This document shows, piece after piece, positions 1-8,904 of a stretch of DNA of 45,531 bases. Made by a program: the position numbers and the translations under genes. Origin of the DNA: Prasinococcaceae sp. CCMP 1430 (Eukaryota > Prasinodermophyta > Palmophyllophyceae > Prasinococcales > Prasinococcaceae); contig RQSC01001202.1 of assembly GCA_013416795.1 (NCBI GenBank), positions 77,501-123,031 on the forward strand, read 5' to 3'. Under the pieces are notes generated by a model. The model searched no databases. It was given only the letters and a program-made list of their open reading frames with translations, and was not told where the DNA came from. Position 1 is the stretch's first letter, and each line of letters starts with the position of its first letter.

Positions 1-555
1 GGGCGTGTGCCCCACGCCCGCGCGCGCGACAAAAAAAAAAAAAAACGCCTCTAAACCTCTTTTTTTTTTTTGTTGCGATGCCCGCGTGCTGCACTGCACT
101 GCACTGCACTGCGCTGCCCATCGTCTTTTTCTTTTTTTCTTTTTATGTGCAAAAAATAGCGGTGACTGCGCCTCGCCGCCTCCGCACTTCTCTGGGCTAT
201 GACTCTCCCGTGGGTACGTAGACCCTGACTGATGGTGACCCGTCCCGCCTTTTTTTGTGCGTTTGTTTTTCGGTGACTGCAGTGCGCGAGCTTCGTCCGC
301 CTTCGAGCTTTGCTTTCGCTTTCGAAAAAAAAAAAACGGTGAGGGGCACGTGAATAGAAGGGCAGGCGGGCATAGACGCGGACAGGGAGGTTGAGCGCGC
401 GGTGTCTGACCGGGTTCGATTTTTTTAATCCTGGTCGTGTACATTAAACCTCCACCTCTCCCCGGGGTACTCTGGTAGAGACGGCAAAGGGAAAAAGAAA
501 GGCTGCGGGAGAAAAACGCAGCGCGCGCGCGCAGCAGCAGCGCAGCGGCAGCGCA
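1..555. other. Low-complexity non-coding stretch
   Basis: I see no supportable gene here. The stretch holds A-runs (about 31-46 and 325-337), long T-runs (about 59-71 and 126-145), a short run of tgcac/actgc pentamers near 90-113, and T- and G-rich filler. Open frames in it are Cys/His/Ala/Leu strings produced by the simple repeats. It may be intergenic or repeat-rich sequence left of the bHLH gene. Confidence 0.6.
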
Positions 556-781
556 GTGCCCTGCAACGCCGGGCCGTGCAGTGCAGGCCGTGCAGTGCCG
601 TCGAGTGCCGTGCCGTGCAGAGCCCTGCAGTACAGTGCCGCGAAGGGAGCGCAGTGCAGTGCACAGTGCAGTGCAGTGCACAGTGCAGTGCAGTGCAGTG
701 CAGTGCAGTGCAGTCCAGTGCAGTGCAGTGCTGTGCCGCCAGTGCAGTGCAGTGCATTGCAGCGCCGCCAGTGCAGTGTAG
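556..781. repeat. CAGTG-type pentamer microsatellite
   Basis: This is a degenerate array of the pentamer GCAGT/CAGTG, densest at 655-750, with interruptions such as ccgcgaaggg and ccgcc. All frames are open because the unit lacks stops, giving artificial Cys/Ser/Ala/Val/Gln strings. The same pentamer appears on the opposite strand near 90-113. The unit matches no telomere repeat known to me. Confidence 0.9.
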
Positions 782-900
782 GTGCAGGGATCACATCTTG
801 CAGACAAGAAAAAGACAAAGGAACCCTCCGCGCCGATCAAATCTGCGTCATTGAAATTCATTTCTTCCGTGAATGCAATTCCGCGTCGGTGAAGTATTTC

Positions 901-1186
901 TGGGATGCACGCCGGCGTCGAGCTAAAAAAAAAATGGATGACCCGGGAAAGAGCCCTGTATGTCGTGGGGCTGATGAGGACAGAATCCCGAACCCTGGGA
1001 TGTACGCCGGCGTCGAGCCAAAAAAAAATGGATGACCCGGGAAAGAACCCGGCATGTCGTGGGGCTGATGAGGACAGAATCCCGAACCCTGGGATGTACG
1101 CCGGCGTCGAGCTAAAAAAAAATGGATGACCTGGGAAAGAACCCGGCATGTCGCGGGGCTGATGAGGACGGAACGACCCGAACCCC
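901..1186. repeat. Three tandem copies of a 94-bp minisatellite
   Basis: The copies start at 901, 996 and 1090, with periods of 95 and 94 bp. Each begins tgggatg(c/t)acgccggcgtc, carries an A-run of 9-10 before atggatgacc, then a gggctgatgagga segment and cccgaaccc. Copies 1 and 2 are nearly identical and copy 3 diverges at its end. The small open frames through it come from the repeat and are not convincing genes. The segment atccc-gaaccct-gggat could form a short hairpin across each copy boundary. Confidence 0.92.
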
Positions 1187-2204
1187 CCCAACCGAACCAA
1201 AAAAAAAAAAAAAACGCGGTTTCGGCGCGCGCCGCGGCGCNGGCGTTCGTCAACTCGGAGCCTTTCAGGCCGTCCTCGACACTCAAGTCAGCCGCGGTGA
1301 GCTCAATCGTGCGCATGAATGTCTAGACACCGGGCACATCCTGTGCGCACGGGAGCCTCTCCCTCTCTCGCGCACGGGTGCAGCGGCTCCCGCGACGGGC
1401 GTACTTTTTGTGCTTGGGCCGCCGCGCGACTGTGCCGCGGCAGCGCAACCCATGGGCGGCCCCATCCCTGTACAGTAATCTACTTCGTCAGCACAGGCAG
1501 TGGGCGGCGCTGCGCGCCCGTCGCCTCGCGCGTGAAGATTGTACACATGATTACAGCGAGGTAACCCACGACCCTCAACGAGGCGCACTAGGCGCCGGAG
1601 CGCACGCCACGTGAATGTGTCCAGCTGTGGCGGGCACTCCGCCCACTCCCGGGCGTGCGATGCGCATGTCAAGCGCCGCTCTCGTCGCAGAGGTCGCCTC
1701 GTCCATTGCACGCTCGCCCAAGCACATGCGATCGGGGGCCACGAAGGGCAGGCCCGATAGCGTGAGCACGACAGTGTCTGCGCGCGCAGCGAGTGTCAGC
1801 TTGCTTCGGCCAGGCCAACTCGGGGGGCGGTGGGCGACACACCAAGGAGCAGGCTGCGTGGTGCATGGCCAAGGTATGCAGCTCGTTCTGCGCCCGCGGC
1901 GTTCGCCACACCTTTGGGGGGCTCGTGCTGTGATAGCAGCGTTCGCATGAGCCTATCTACGAGCGTGAGCGGGCGAACACTTGCCGGCCTCTGTGCTGGC
2001 TCGCCCGCGGGTCTGCTCGCGTCTGCGTCGATCGCCACATGGGCCTTGTTCTCGTGTTGAATGCTGTCCGGGCCAGCGCGCCCGCACGGTGAGCACGCGC
2101 GACGCGCGAGGCGTGCCGGCGTGCTCCTGCCGGCAGAGTGCTGACGCCCCGTCGCGCCCGCCGCGAACATCCGCGGCTCGCGTCGCGCGCGCCGTCTGTT
2201 GCAG
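1187..2204. other. Unassigned stretch upstream of the bHLH exon
   Basis: It starts with an A-run (about 1199-1214) and has a single N at 1241. No frame shows a recognisable domain. One minus-strand segment, 1316 down to about 1243, reads like protein sequence (it begins MRTIELTAADLSVEDG) but runs into the N and the T-run, so I do not call a gene. The end of this stretch, ending ttgcag at 2199-2204, is probably the intron in front of the bHLH exon. I could not find the preceding exon with the basic region and helix 1. Confidence 0.4.
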
Positions 2205-2606
2205 GGCACCGACGCTGCCCCGGCCACCGACAAGGGCACGATTGTCTCGTCCGCCAGCAATGTGATACTCGCGCTGCGCCGCGAGCTGTCGGAGGCGCGC
2301 GCCGGGGCCGAGGGCGCGCGCGCGCTCATTGCGGAGCTCAAGGCGGAGAAGAACGAGCTGCGCGAGGAGAAGGCGCTGCTCCGGCAGCAGCTCGCCGAGG
2401 TGCAGCGTTCCCTGGCGGCGAAAAAGGGTGTGGAGCTGTCCTCGCGCCAAGCAGCACGCGCCGGCGACGGCACGGGCGACGGCTGCAGCGACGGCGGCGT
2501 AGGAGTGACGCCGGGCGCGTACGCGACAGGCCAGGTCCCGGCGCTTCCGCCTGTTTTCGGCAGCAGCCCCGCGGACAAGGCGCCGCTCCGGCCTCCGCTG
2601 GCGTGA
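2205..2606 (+). CDS. bHLH transcription factor, last exon (ILR3/bHLH105-like)
   Basis: The exon encodes 133 residues and a stop. It follows a clean acceptor (ctgttgcag) at 2204. Residues of the form ATDKGTIVSSASNVILALRREL match helix 2 of plant and algal bHLH factors, whose loop typically precedes TDKA-IL. Next comes a leucine-zipper-like coiled coil containing IAELKAEKNELREEKALL, close to the ELKAEKNELRDEK signature of the plant IVc group (ILR3, bHLH115), which regulates iron homeostasis. The tail is Gly/Ala/Pro-rich and disordered. The basic DNA-binding region and helix 1 are missing and should lie in an upstream exon, but I found none between 1 and 2204. It may sit left of the window across a long intron, or the gene may be broken. 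The stop TGA is at 2604-2606. The group assignment is inferred from the coiled coil only. Confidence 0.72.
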   Translation, partial: GTDAAPATDKGTIVSSASNVILALRRELSEARAGAEGARALIAELKAEKNELREEKALLRQQLAEVQRSLAAKKGVELSSRQAARAGDGTGDGCSDGGVGVTPGAYATGQVPALPPVFGSSPADKAPLRPPLA

Positions 2607-3102
2607 CTCGTGGGCCGCGCGTTCCCGTGCGCGCCGGCGCATCATCATACACATGTAGGTCGCCGCGACGTTCGCGACGCACACGTAGGCGTGCATGCGT
2701 GACCATCAAACCATCAATGCCTATTGATATTGTAGCACAGCAGTTGCGACACACGGCCGCGGCCACATCGCCGCGCCGCCGCCGCCGAGCGCGTTCGCCG
2801 AGCGCCCGATGGTCGAGAGTGCGCGCCTTGCGCTCCTTGGCACCCCAGTCGGCGGGCACCTCGCGTATAGCGGCGGCGCGCGCCACCCGCGGCAGCCCCT
2901 CCCCATCTCCCCCCCCCACACACACACACACACGCACACATCTTCCCGCTCAGCGCTCGCTCTCTGACGCTGCGGCGCCAGGATTGAAGCGGACGCACGG
3001 TACTGTACACTGCACTGTATATGTGGTTACTGTACTGTGGGTCTGTGTTTGGAATACATGAGCGTCCACACATAGCGCTGGTCGTGCTCGCGCGCGAGCC
3101 GC
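2607..3102. other. Intergenic, convergent 3' ends
   Basis: This stretch lies between the stop of the bHLH exon (+) and the stop of the CCHC-knuckle gene (-). It holds a C-run followed by a (CA)n tract at 2917-2940 and an AT-richer patch around 3000-3060 (tgtatatgtggttactgtactg) that may contain 3'-end processing signals. I see no gene. Confidence 0.6.
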
Positions 3103-4516
3103 TCAGCGCCTGCGTTTGTTGGCCCCCCAGCCATGATGCCCGGCTCCGTCCTGGTCGTCTCTGCCTCGCTTGACACCAGCGAACCTGTTGCCCTGAGGGG
3201 CGTAGCGCTGGGGCGGGGCGTATCCCCCGTAGTTGTTGCCGTACGCGCCGCGGCCCATGTACTGCTGCACCCCACCTGGCCTCGCAGGGACGGGCGCAGC
3301 GCCCGCGGCGGCGTAGTTGCCGAAGCGGTTGGCCGCCGCACGTGCCGCGTCGGCCAGGCTGTTGCTTCCGTCACAATCCCTGGCCATGTGGCCCATCCGC
3401 CCGCTACGCACGTGGGTGGGTGTTGGAAAATGAGTGAGTGGGCGGTGTGGTGCGTGTGTGGGCGTGTGCGGGTTGGGCGGCGGGGAGCGCGTGCGTTAGC
3501 GAACGCGCCAGTGCGCCAGCGCGCAGCGACGAGATGCGCCCGCACACCCGCACGCTCACGCACCAGCGGTAGCAAACGATCCCACCCCCGCCCCCGTCCC
3601 AGCCCGCCGCTGGGGAGCCGAACGTCGCGCCCCGCGCCCCTCTGTTCGGGCGGCCGCCCCGCCTGCCCGCGAGCACCATGCACTCCATGCCCTGGTGTCC
3701 GACCATCCCGCAGCGATAGCAAGTGGCCTGCGGTAAGCGCGTCAGGCTCGTCTGACACACGAGATGGCCAGTCTCGCCGCATACGTAGCACGTCATCGCC
3801 GCGAGGTCAGACGCATCGTAGTCACGCCATCCGCACTTCTCCACGACGTGGCCCCGCCGCCCGCACCGCGCGCACGGCGCAGCACGGTGCCGCGCGGCCG
3901 CGCTGCCGCGCTCCGGGCAGTCCCTCGCGAGGTGGCCCGGCTTCATGCAGCTGAAGCACAGGCCGTTGGGACACGAGCTGCGCTCGTGGCCGTACTCGCC
4001 GCACAGGAAGCACGGCTTCTGCTTGCGTGGGTACGGGCAATCGGCGGCGCGGTGGCCCGGTCTGCCGCAGTTGAAGCACTTCTGTCGCGACTCGTCGAGG
4101 CCATCGGCGCCGTCCCAGTACCGCCAATCGCCTCCCGCACCGGGCGAGAGCACGGTCTCGAATGCTTGCTCGGGCTCGTCGGCCGGCGCGCACGCCGCGG
4201 GAGCGGGCGGGCGCTCGGCCCCGCCCGCATCACCCCCCCGACGCGCGCGGCCGAGCTCCCCGTCCGAGTCCGACGACGCAGACGGCCCGCTCCTTCTCCG
4301 TCCTGCCGCGGCAGCGACCAGCCTCTGCTCATGGTCGGTGGCGCCCGTATCGCACGACGAGTCGCCGGCGGACGAGTCGCCGGCGGACGAGTCGCCGGCG
4401 GCCTCGCCGCTCTCCCTCTCGCCGCTCGCGCTGTCGTATTCGCCGTCGCTGCTGTCACTGCCGGCGGCGGCGGCGGCCGCCGCCGCCGAGTCGTCGCTGC
4501 GATCTGGGAGCGCCAT
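3103..4516 (-). CDS. Seven-knuckle CCHC zinc-finger protein (AIR/ZCCHC7-like)
   Basis: Two exons, complement of 3564-4516 and 3103-3403, encode 417 residues; the 160-bp intron is 3404-3563. Residues 1 to about 110 are acidic and Ser-rich, with a 15-bp repeat (4365-4409) giving three AGDSS units. Then come CCHC knuckles CFNCGRPGHRAADC, CFLCGEYGHERSSC, CFSCMKPGHLARDC, CARCGRRGHVVEKC, a shortened CYVCGETGHLVC and CYRCGMVGHQGMEC. The seventh, CYRCGRMGHMARDC, is restored only when the intron is removed (TG|C), which fixes both splice sites. Order and spacing resemble plant zinc-knuckle proteins such as At3g43590 and the yeast AIR1/AIR2 and animal ZCCHC7 RNA-binding subunits of TRAMP, which feed RNA to the nuclear exosome. 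The C-terminus is Gly/Tyr/Arg-rich and ends KRGRDD...NKRRR, suiting RNA binding and nuclear import. The gene is head-to-head with the SERCA gene. Family is clear; a TRAMP role is inference. Confidence 0.9.
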
Positions 4517-4629
4517 GCTATTGCACCATAGACACGCGGCGCGGCCTTCGCAGCCCCTCGCACTTGCGGACGCCCGTGCCAAGGGGTGGCCGCCACGGCA
4601 GCCGCCGCCACCGCCGCCGCCGCGCGCGC

Positions 4630-7600
4630 GGCGTGTGTGACGAAGCGGCCGCCGCCGCGCGCCGCTACGGCCCGAACGCGCTGCCCGCCGACGAGAGCAC
4701 GCCGCTCTGGCGGCTCGTGCTCAAGCAGTTCGATGACCTGCTCGTCAAGATCCTGCTGGCTGCGGCGGCGGTGAGCTTCGTGATCGCCGTGTCCGACGCC
4801 TACGGGGACGCCGGCGCGAGCGCGGACAGCACGGCCTTCGTCGAGCCCTTCGTCATCCTGCTCATCCTCGTGGCGAATGCCGTCGTGGGCGTGCTCACGG
4901 AATCCGGCGCGGAGCGCGCCATCGAGGAGCTGCGGCGGTACAGCGCGGAGAGGGCGACGGTGCTGCGCGACGGCATGCTGTCGGTGCTGCCCGCCGAAGA
5001 GCTCGTGCCGGGCGACGTCATCGAGGTGGCGGTCGGCGACAAGGTGCCCGCCGACGCGCGCATGCTGCAGACGCTCTCGGGCACGGTCAGCGTCGACCAA
5101 GCGATCCTCACCGGCGAGTCGGCGACCGTGGCCAAGGACAGCGAGGCCGTGGTGGGCGCCGCATCCGCCGCGTGCGTCGCGCAGGACAAGACCTGCATGC
5201 TCTTCTCCGGCACGGTGGTCGTGGCGGGGCGCGCGCGCGCCGTGGTCGTGGGCACCGGCCAGGCGACCGCCATCGGGCAGATACGCGACAGCATCGCCAG
5301 ATCCGCGTCCGAGTCGAAGGAGGAGCTCACGCCGCTCAAGCGCAAGCTGGACGAGTTCGGCGAGTTCCTCTCCAAGGCCATCGGCGTGATCTGCCTGCTG
5401 GTGTGGGTGGTGAACGTCGGCCACTTCGCCGACCCGTCGCACGGCGGATGGATGCGCGGATGCGTGTACTACTTCAAGATCGCCGTCGCTCTGGCGGTCG
5501 CGGCCATCCCCGAGGGCCTCCCCGCCGTGGTGACCACGTGCCTCGCGCTGGGCGCGAAGAAGATGGCCAAGCTCAACGCCATCGTGCGCACGCTGCCGTC
5601 CGTCGAGACGCTCGGCTGCACGTCGGTCATCTGCTCCGACAAGACCGGCACGCTCACCTCCAATCGGATGTCGGCGTGCGCGGTGGCGCTCGTGCAGGAC
5701 GCCGCGTCGCCCGAGCCGCTCGTGCAGCTCGAGGTCGAAGGCACCACGTACGAGCCTCGCGGACGGGTCCGCGACGCGAGCGGCGCGGTCGTCGATCACC
5801 CCGGAGACCTCCCGGCGCTCGCGCGTCTGGGAGCGTGCGCGGCGCTGTGCAACGAGGCCAAGCTCGTGGCGGCGCAGGCGGGCGCCGCGCCCACCGTCAT
5901 CGGCGAGCCCACCGACGCCGCGCTCAAGGTGCTTGCCGAGAAGATCGGGCTGCCGGGCTTCGACGCCATGCCCGGCGCGCTGGACGCGCTCGGCGCCCAG
6001 GCGCGCCTCACGTACGTGTCCTCCCGCTGGGAGGAGCGATACCGCAGGCGCTCCGTGTGCGAGTTCAGCCGCACCAGGAAGATGATGTCCGTCCTGTGCG
6101 AGGACGCCGCCGCCGTCGGCGGAGCCGCCGGCGGAGCCGGACGCACCGAGCTCTTCGTCAAGGGGGCGCCGGAGAGCGTGCTCGCTCGCTGCACCCGCGT
6201 GGCGTCCAACAGGAACGGGCAGGCCGGCGTGCCGCTGACGGACTCGCTGCGGCACGGCATCATGCGCAGAGTCGAGGTCCTGGGCGAACGCCGCGCCCTG
6301 CGCACGCTGGCGCTCGCGGCGCGCACCTTCGACGCCGGCCCCTCGAACCCCGCGCACGCAACGCCCGAGCTCGAGTCTGACCTGACCTTCCTCGGGGTGG
6401 TGGGCATCCACGACGCGCCGCGGCCCGAGGCGCGCGCCGCGATCGACAGGTGCCGCGCGGCGGGCATCAAGGTGGTGGTCATCACCGGCGACAACAGGCA
6501 CACCGCGCTGGCAGTGTGTGAGCGCATAGGGGCCATCGAGCCTCCCGCCTCGTACGGAGGGTACGACGCGGAAGGCGGGGTCGCGCGCGCCGACGGGCTC
6601 GCGCCGCTGCTCGCTGCGGGAGAGTGCATGACGGGCGCGGAGTTCGACGCGCTCGGGCCTGAGCGTCAGGCCGAGGCCGCGCGCAGCTTGCGCCTGCTGT
6701 GCCGCGTCGAGCCAAGGCACAAGGCGCGCGTGGTCGCGCTGCTGCAGGCGCAGGGCGAGGTGGTCGCCATGACCGGAGATGGCGTGAACGACGCGCCCGC
6801 GCTCGCGCGCGCAAACATCGGCATTGCGATGGGATCTGGCACCGCGGTCGCGAAGGGCGCCGCCGACATGGTCCTCGCGGACGACAACTTCGCCACCATC
6901 GTGGCCGCCGTGGCCGAGGGGCGTGCCATCTACAACAACACCAAGCAATTCATTCGCTACATGGTGTCGTCGAACATTGGCGAGGTCGTCTGCATTTTCA
7001 TCGGCGCCGCGCTGGGCATGCCCGAGAGCCTCATCCCCGTGCAGCTGCTGTGGGTGAACTTGGTGACGGACGGTCTACCGGCCACCGCGCTCGGCTTCAA
7101 CAGGCCCGAGGCGGACATCATGGCGAGGCCGCCGCGCAAGGAGTCCGAGGGCATCGTCACGCGCTGGCTGGCCGTCAGGTACTTCGTGGTGGGCGCATAC
7201 GTCGGGCTGGCCACCGTGGGCGGCTTCGCGTGGTGGTTCCTGAGCTATGTGGACGGGCCGCGCATGTCGTACGCCCAGCTCGTTGGCTTCCACACGTGCG
7301 CCGCCGGCGTCACGAGCTTTGGCAACGGCTACGGCTGCGAGGTGTTCGCGCACCGCGGCGCATCGACGGTCGCCATGACGGTGCTCGTCATGGTGGAGAT
7401 GTTCAACGCGTTGAACGCCCTCAGCGAAAACCAGAGCCTCCTGACGCTCACGCCGCGGAGCAACAAGTGGCTCGTCGGGGCCATCGCGCTGTCCGTGGCG
7501 CTCCACTGCCTCGTGCTGTACGTGCCGTGGCTCGCCGCGTGCTTCTCGGTCACGCCGCTGGGCTACAGGGAGTGGCGCGCGGCGCTGTGCCTCAGCTTCG

Positions 7601-7737
7601 GAGTCGTCCCGCTGGACGAGGCGCTCAAGGCGCTCACGCGCTTCCAGACGCGCAGCGGCGGGCGGCGAGTCTCCCGCGCGCGCGGCGCGGGCCGGCGGCG
7701 CGGGCCGCGCGGCTCCAAGGCCTCGCTGGCGGTGTGA
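4630..7737 (+). CDS. SERCA-type P-IIA calcium-transporting ATPase (5' end unresolved)
   Basis: The open frame encodes about 1035 residues of a Ca2+ pump that uses ATP to move Ca2+ into the ER or a similar store. In order (numbered from 4630): [12 protein letters not shown] and [13 protein letters not shown] typical of the SERCA N-terminus, actuator motif TGES (about 161), M4 PEGLPAVV with the Ca-binding Glu (295), phosphorylation motif DKTGTLTS (337), nucleotide-binding KGAPE, hinge [12 protein letters not shown]6 [15 protein letters not shown] with the N-T-D Ca ligands, then further membrane helices and a very basic Arg/Gly/Ser tail. There is no in-frame ATG before RRYGPN. About 15-25 expected residues are missing and presumably sit in a short upstream exon or behind a mis-assembled GC run (4590-4630). 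The divergent CCHC gene starts only about 113 bp away, so the first exon would have to be very short or antisense to that gene. Stop TGA at 7735-7737. Confidence 0.93.
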   Translation, partial: GVCDEAAAAARRYGPNALPADESTPLWRLVLKQFDDLLVKILLAAAAVSFVIAVSDAYGDAGASADSTAFVEPFVILLILVANAVVGVLTESGAERAIEELRRYSAERATVLRDGMLSVLPAEELVPGDVIEVAVGDKVPADARMLQTLSGTVSVDQAILTGESATVAKDSEAVVGAASAACVAQDKTCMLFSGTVVVAGRARAVVVGTGQATAIGQIRDSIARSASESKEELTPLKRKLDEFGEFLSKAIGVICLLVWVVNVGHFADPSHGGWMRGCVYYFKIAVALAVAAIPEGLPAVVTTCLALGAKKMAKLNAIVRTLPSVETLGCTSVICSDKTGTLTSNRMSACAVALVQDAASPEPLVQLEVEGTTYEPRGRVRDASGAVVDHPGDLPALARLGACAALCNEAKLVAAQAGAAPTVIGEPTDAALKVLAEKIGLPGFDAMPGALDALGAQARLTYVSSRWEERYRRRSVCEFSRTRKMMSVLCEDAAAVGGAAGGAGRTELFVKGAPESVLARCTRVASNRNGQAGVPLTDSLRHGIMRRVEVLGERRALRTLALAARTFDAGPSNPAHATPELESDLTFLGVVGIHDAPRPEARAAIDRCRAAGIKVVVITGDNRHTALAVCERIGAIEPPASYGGYDAEGGVARADGLAPLLAAGECMTGAEFDALGPERQAEAARSLRLLCRVEPRHKARVVALLQAQGEVVAMTGDGVNDAPALARANIGIAMGSGTAVAKGAADMVLADDNFATIVAAVAEGRAIYNNTKQFIRYMVSSNIGEVVCIFIGAALGMPESLIPVQLLWVNLVTDGLPATALGFNRPEADIMARPPRKESEGIVTRWLAVRYFVVGAYVGLATVGGFAWWFLSYVDGPRMSYAQLVGFHTCAAGVTSFGNGYGCEVFAHRGASTVAMTVLVMVEMFNALNALSENQSLLTLTPRSNKWLVGAIALSVALHCLVLYVPWLAACFSVTPLGYREWRAALCLSFGVVPLDEALKALTRFQTRSGGRRVSRARGAGRRRGPRGSKASLAV

Positions 7738-7914
7738 GCCCTCGCGGGCGAGGCGACGCGCGCGCGTCCCCGTTGGGGCGCGTCGGTGTAACATACATAC
7801 TACACTGTGTATCGACGGCGCGGCGCGCGGGCGCCGTCGCGTTGGGCGCGCATGAGCCGGCTCCGTACAAACGCAGCGAGGACTTACGCACGAGACGAGC
7901 GCGCGCTGACGCAT

Positions 7915-8730
7915 TCACTCCTCCTGCACGGAGCCCACCACGATGGACACACCGAGGATGAGAAGGCTGAGCGCGCTGAAGACGAGCGCGACGGGCGTCT
8001 TCACGCCGTCCGGCAGCAGCAGGAAGCTCGGCGGGATGCACAGGAAGGTGAGTGCGGCAAGCGCGGAGATGTTCTCCTTGGGCGTGGTGAGCACCGACTC
8101 GGCGAGCTCCAGCAGCCCCAGGTCCTCCGCCGTGGACAGCAGGCCCATCGACTCGATCTTCGACAGCGTCAGGCCGCTCTTCTCCAGCGAGGACAGCACC
8201 TTGGCGTCCTCGAGGCCCTGCGGGAACGCGCGTTTGGTCGGGCGCGTGGGAGCGATGTGTGACGCGCTGACGCGTCAGCGCGGGCCGGCGCGCCGCAGGG
8301 CGCCGCGCCTCTCGGGCCGGCGTGCTGAGGCAAACGACCGCCCGCCGGCTCGACCGTCGGCCGGCTACGCACAGCAGCGGCGCCCGGCACTGCGGAGCGC
8401 GCGCGCAGGGCGGAGAGCGCGCGCAGGGCTACGCACCGACAGCACGCCCTTCTTCTCCAGGCCGGTGAACAGCCCGAAGGACTTGACCTCCGAGGTCTCG
8501 TTGAGGAAGGAGACGGTGCCCATCCCCTTGTTCCAGGTGTCCGTGTCGACCTTGAGCACCTTCTTCTTGGCAGCGTACACCGCCAGCGGCGCGCGAGCGG
8601 CGGGGGCGCTCGCGCGGCGGGCGAGAGCCAGTGCTGGGGGGCGGGTGGGCTTAGGTCTGCGCCGAGGGGCGGGTGGCGTGGGGCTGGGCGGGGCGTAGCG
8701 GCGACGATGGCGAACGCGCGTCCACGGCAT
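7915..8730 (-). CDS. RIQ-type plastid protein (DUF1118 family)
   Basis: Two exons, complement of 8437-8730 and 7915-8217, with a 219-bp intron (donor GTGCGT, acceptor cccgcag, phase 0). With the tentative start at 8730 it gives 198 residues. The first part is an Arg/Pro/Ala-rich presequence ending near APLAVYAAKKK, then VDTDTWNKGMGTVSFLNETSEVK. The second exon has the family's sliding pattern (KVLSSLEKSGLTLSKIESMG, LLSTAEDLGLLELAE) and two membrane helices (SALAALTFLCIPPSFLLL and TPVALVFSALSLLILGVSIVV). This matches DUF1118, which includes Arabidopsis RIQ1/RIQ2, grana proteins that affect antenna organisation and non-photochemical quenching. The start is uncertain: an acceptor-like ctcggcgcag inside the presequence suggests another upstream exon with the true targeting signal. 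The family is fairly sure; function is by analogy. Confidence 0.78.
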
Positions 8731-8904
8731 ACGCACATCCAGACCGCTGGGCGTCTCGGCGAGTGCGCGGCGTGCACGTAGGCGCCGTGAGCGTGCGTGC
8801 GTGCGTGTGCGTGAGGTAGGTGGTGGTGTGTCAGTGCGCGCATGCACTTGCTCGGGTGGCCGGCAGGGGTGAGTCTGCGCTTGTCCGCAGCACTGTCCTA
8901 AGCT

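Noticed and set aside
5-1130. Several 60-160 residue frames in the repeats on both strands
   Set aside because: They are translations of homopolymers, the pentamer array and the 94-bp repeat, with no domain or conserved pattern.
960-1186. Hammerhead ribozyme in the 94-bp repeat (CTGATGAG ... CGAA words and a downstream GTC)
   Set aside because: The core words occur, but the base after GAA is C instead of A, helix II would have only two pairs, and no stems I and III place GTC next to the core. Chance similarity is more likely.
3943-6948. A 1001-codon minus-strand frame antisense to the SERCA gene
   Set aside because: It is Arg/His/Gly/Ala-rich, has no domains and mirrors the third-position GC bias of the real gene.
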